This document shows positions 5,940 through 6,112 of a DNA stretch of 6,112 nucleotides, one piece after another. The position numbers and the translations under genes were made by a program. The notes under the pieces are model-generated. The model saw only the letters and a program-made list of their open reading frames with translations. It searched no databases and was not told where the DNA came from. Where the stretch lies: contig JACQXP010000151.1 of assembly GCA_016208645.1 (NCBI GenBank), positions 1 to 6,112 of the forward strand. Direction: 5' to 3'. Position 1 is the first letter of the stretch. Each line of letters opens with the position of its first letter. This DNA comes from Candidatus Methylomirabilota bacterium (lineage in GTDB: Bacteria > Methylomirabilota > Methylomirabilia > Methylomirabilales > 2-02-FULL-66-22).

Positions 5940-6112
5940 GCCGGATCCTCGTGGTGGACGATGAGGAGGCCATGCGGGAGTTCCTCCGCATCCTGCTGGA
6001 AAAGGATGGTCACCAGGCCACCACGGCCGCGGACGGCGAGGCCGGGCTGGCCCTGGCCACCAGCCGCGAGCTGGATCTGGTCATCTCGGACATCAAGATG
6101 CCGCGGCGGGAT
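5936..6112 (+). CDS. pilR: NtrC-family response regulator PilR, receiver domain only (3' end missing)
   Basis: Response regulator that, when phosphorylated by PilS, activates sigma-54 transcription of the pilin gene. Only 59 residues of the receiver domain are visible: start MSRILVVDDEEAMREFL with the acidic pocket Asp8-Asp9 and the phospho-acceptor Asp52 in LVISDIKMP. The AAA+ and DNA-binding domains expected of PilR lie beyond the window, so the family assignment rests on the four-base GTGA overlap with pilS and on the pil context. The GTG start is supported by GAGGTG upstream. Any receiver-containing partner of PilS would look the same in this fragment. Confidence 0.85.
   Translation, partial: MSRILVVDDEEAMREFLRILLEKDGHQATTAADGEAGLALATSRELDLVISDIKMPRRD

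Overview
The window is high in G+C and strongly biased to G/C at third codon positions. It carries one plus-strand type IV pilus (type IVa) locus in the order pilB - pilT - pilC - pilS - pilR. pilB is cut off at the left edge and pilR at the right edge. The same order (extension ATPase, retraction ATPase, inner-membrane platform, sensor kinase, NtrC-type regulator, usually followed by pilA) is known from Myxococcus and Geobacter. The protein sequences look deltaproteobacteria-like (Desulfobacterota, Myxococcota or a related GC-rich lineage). The phylum cannot be fixed from the sequence alone.

Layout: 1-1434 is pilB without roughly its first 90 codons. 1435-1646 is a 212-base gap, visibly richer in A+T than its flanks and almost entirely made of degenerate seven-base repeats; it contains a large inverted repeat. 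1647-2759 is pilT. 2760-2818 is a short gap with a perfect 24-base palindrome. 2819-4024 is pilC. 4025-4091 holds a convincing intrinsic-terminator hairpin. 4092-5939 is pilS, with an apparent 36-codon in-frame insertion inside its ATP-binding domain and a repeat-derived C-terminal tail. pilR starts at 5936, overlapping the pilS stop by four bases (GTGA), and runs off the window at 6112.

How the genes work together: PilB powers pilus polymerisation and PilT powers depolymerisation and retraction, both acting on the cytoplasmic face of the PilC platform. PilS senses a membrane signal, in Pseudomonas the abundance of pilin in the inner membrane. It passes phosphate to PilR, which activates sigma-54 transcription of pilA. 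The terminator after pilC suggests that the machine genes and the pilSR pair are partly separate transcription units.

The genes themselves are ordinary and I see no new multi-gene system. The unusual part is the short-repeat material. Heptamer-register repeats fill the pilB-pilT gap and reach into the pilT ribosome binding site. A second heptamer family (GGTCATT) is translated as the end of PilS. Related-looking low-complexity sequence appears to have been inserted into the PilS catalytic domain.
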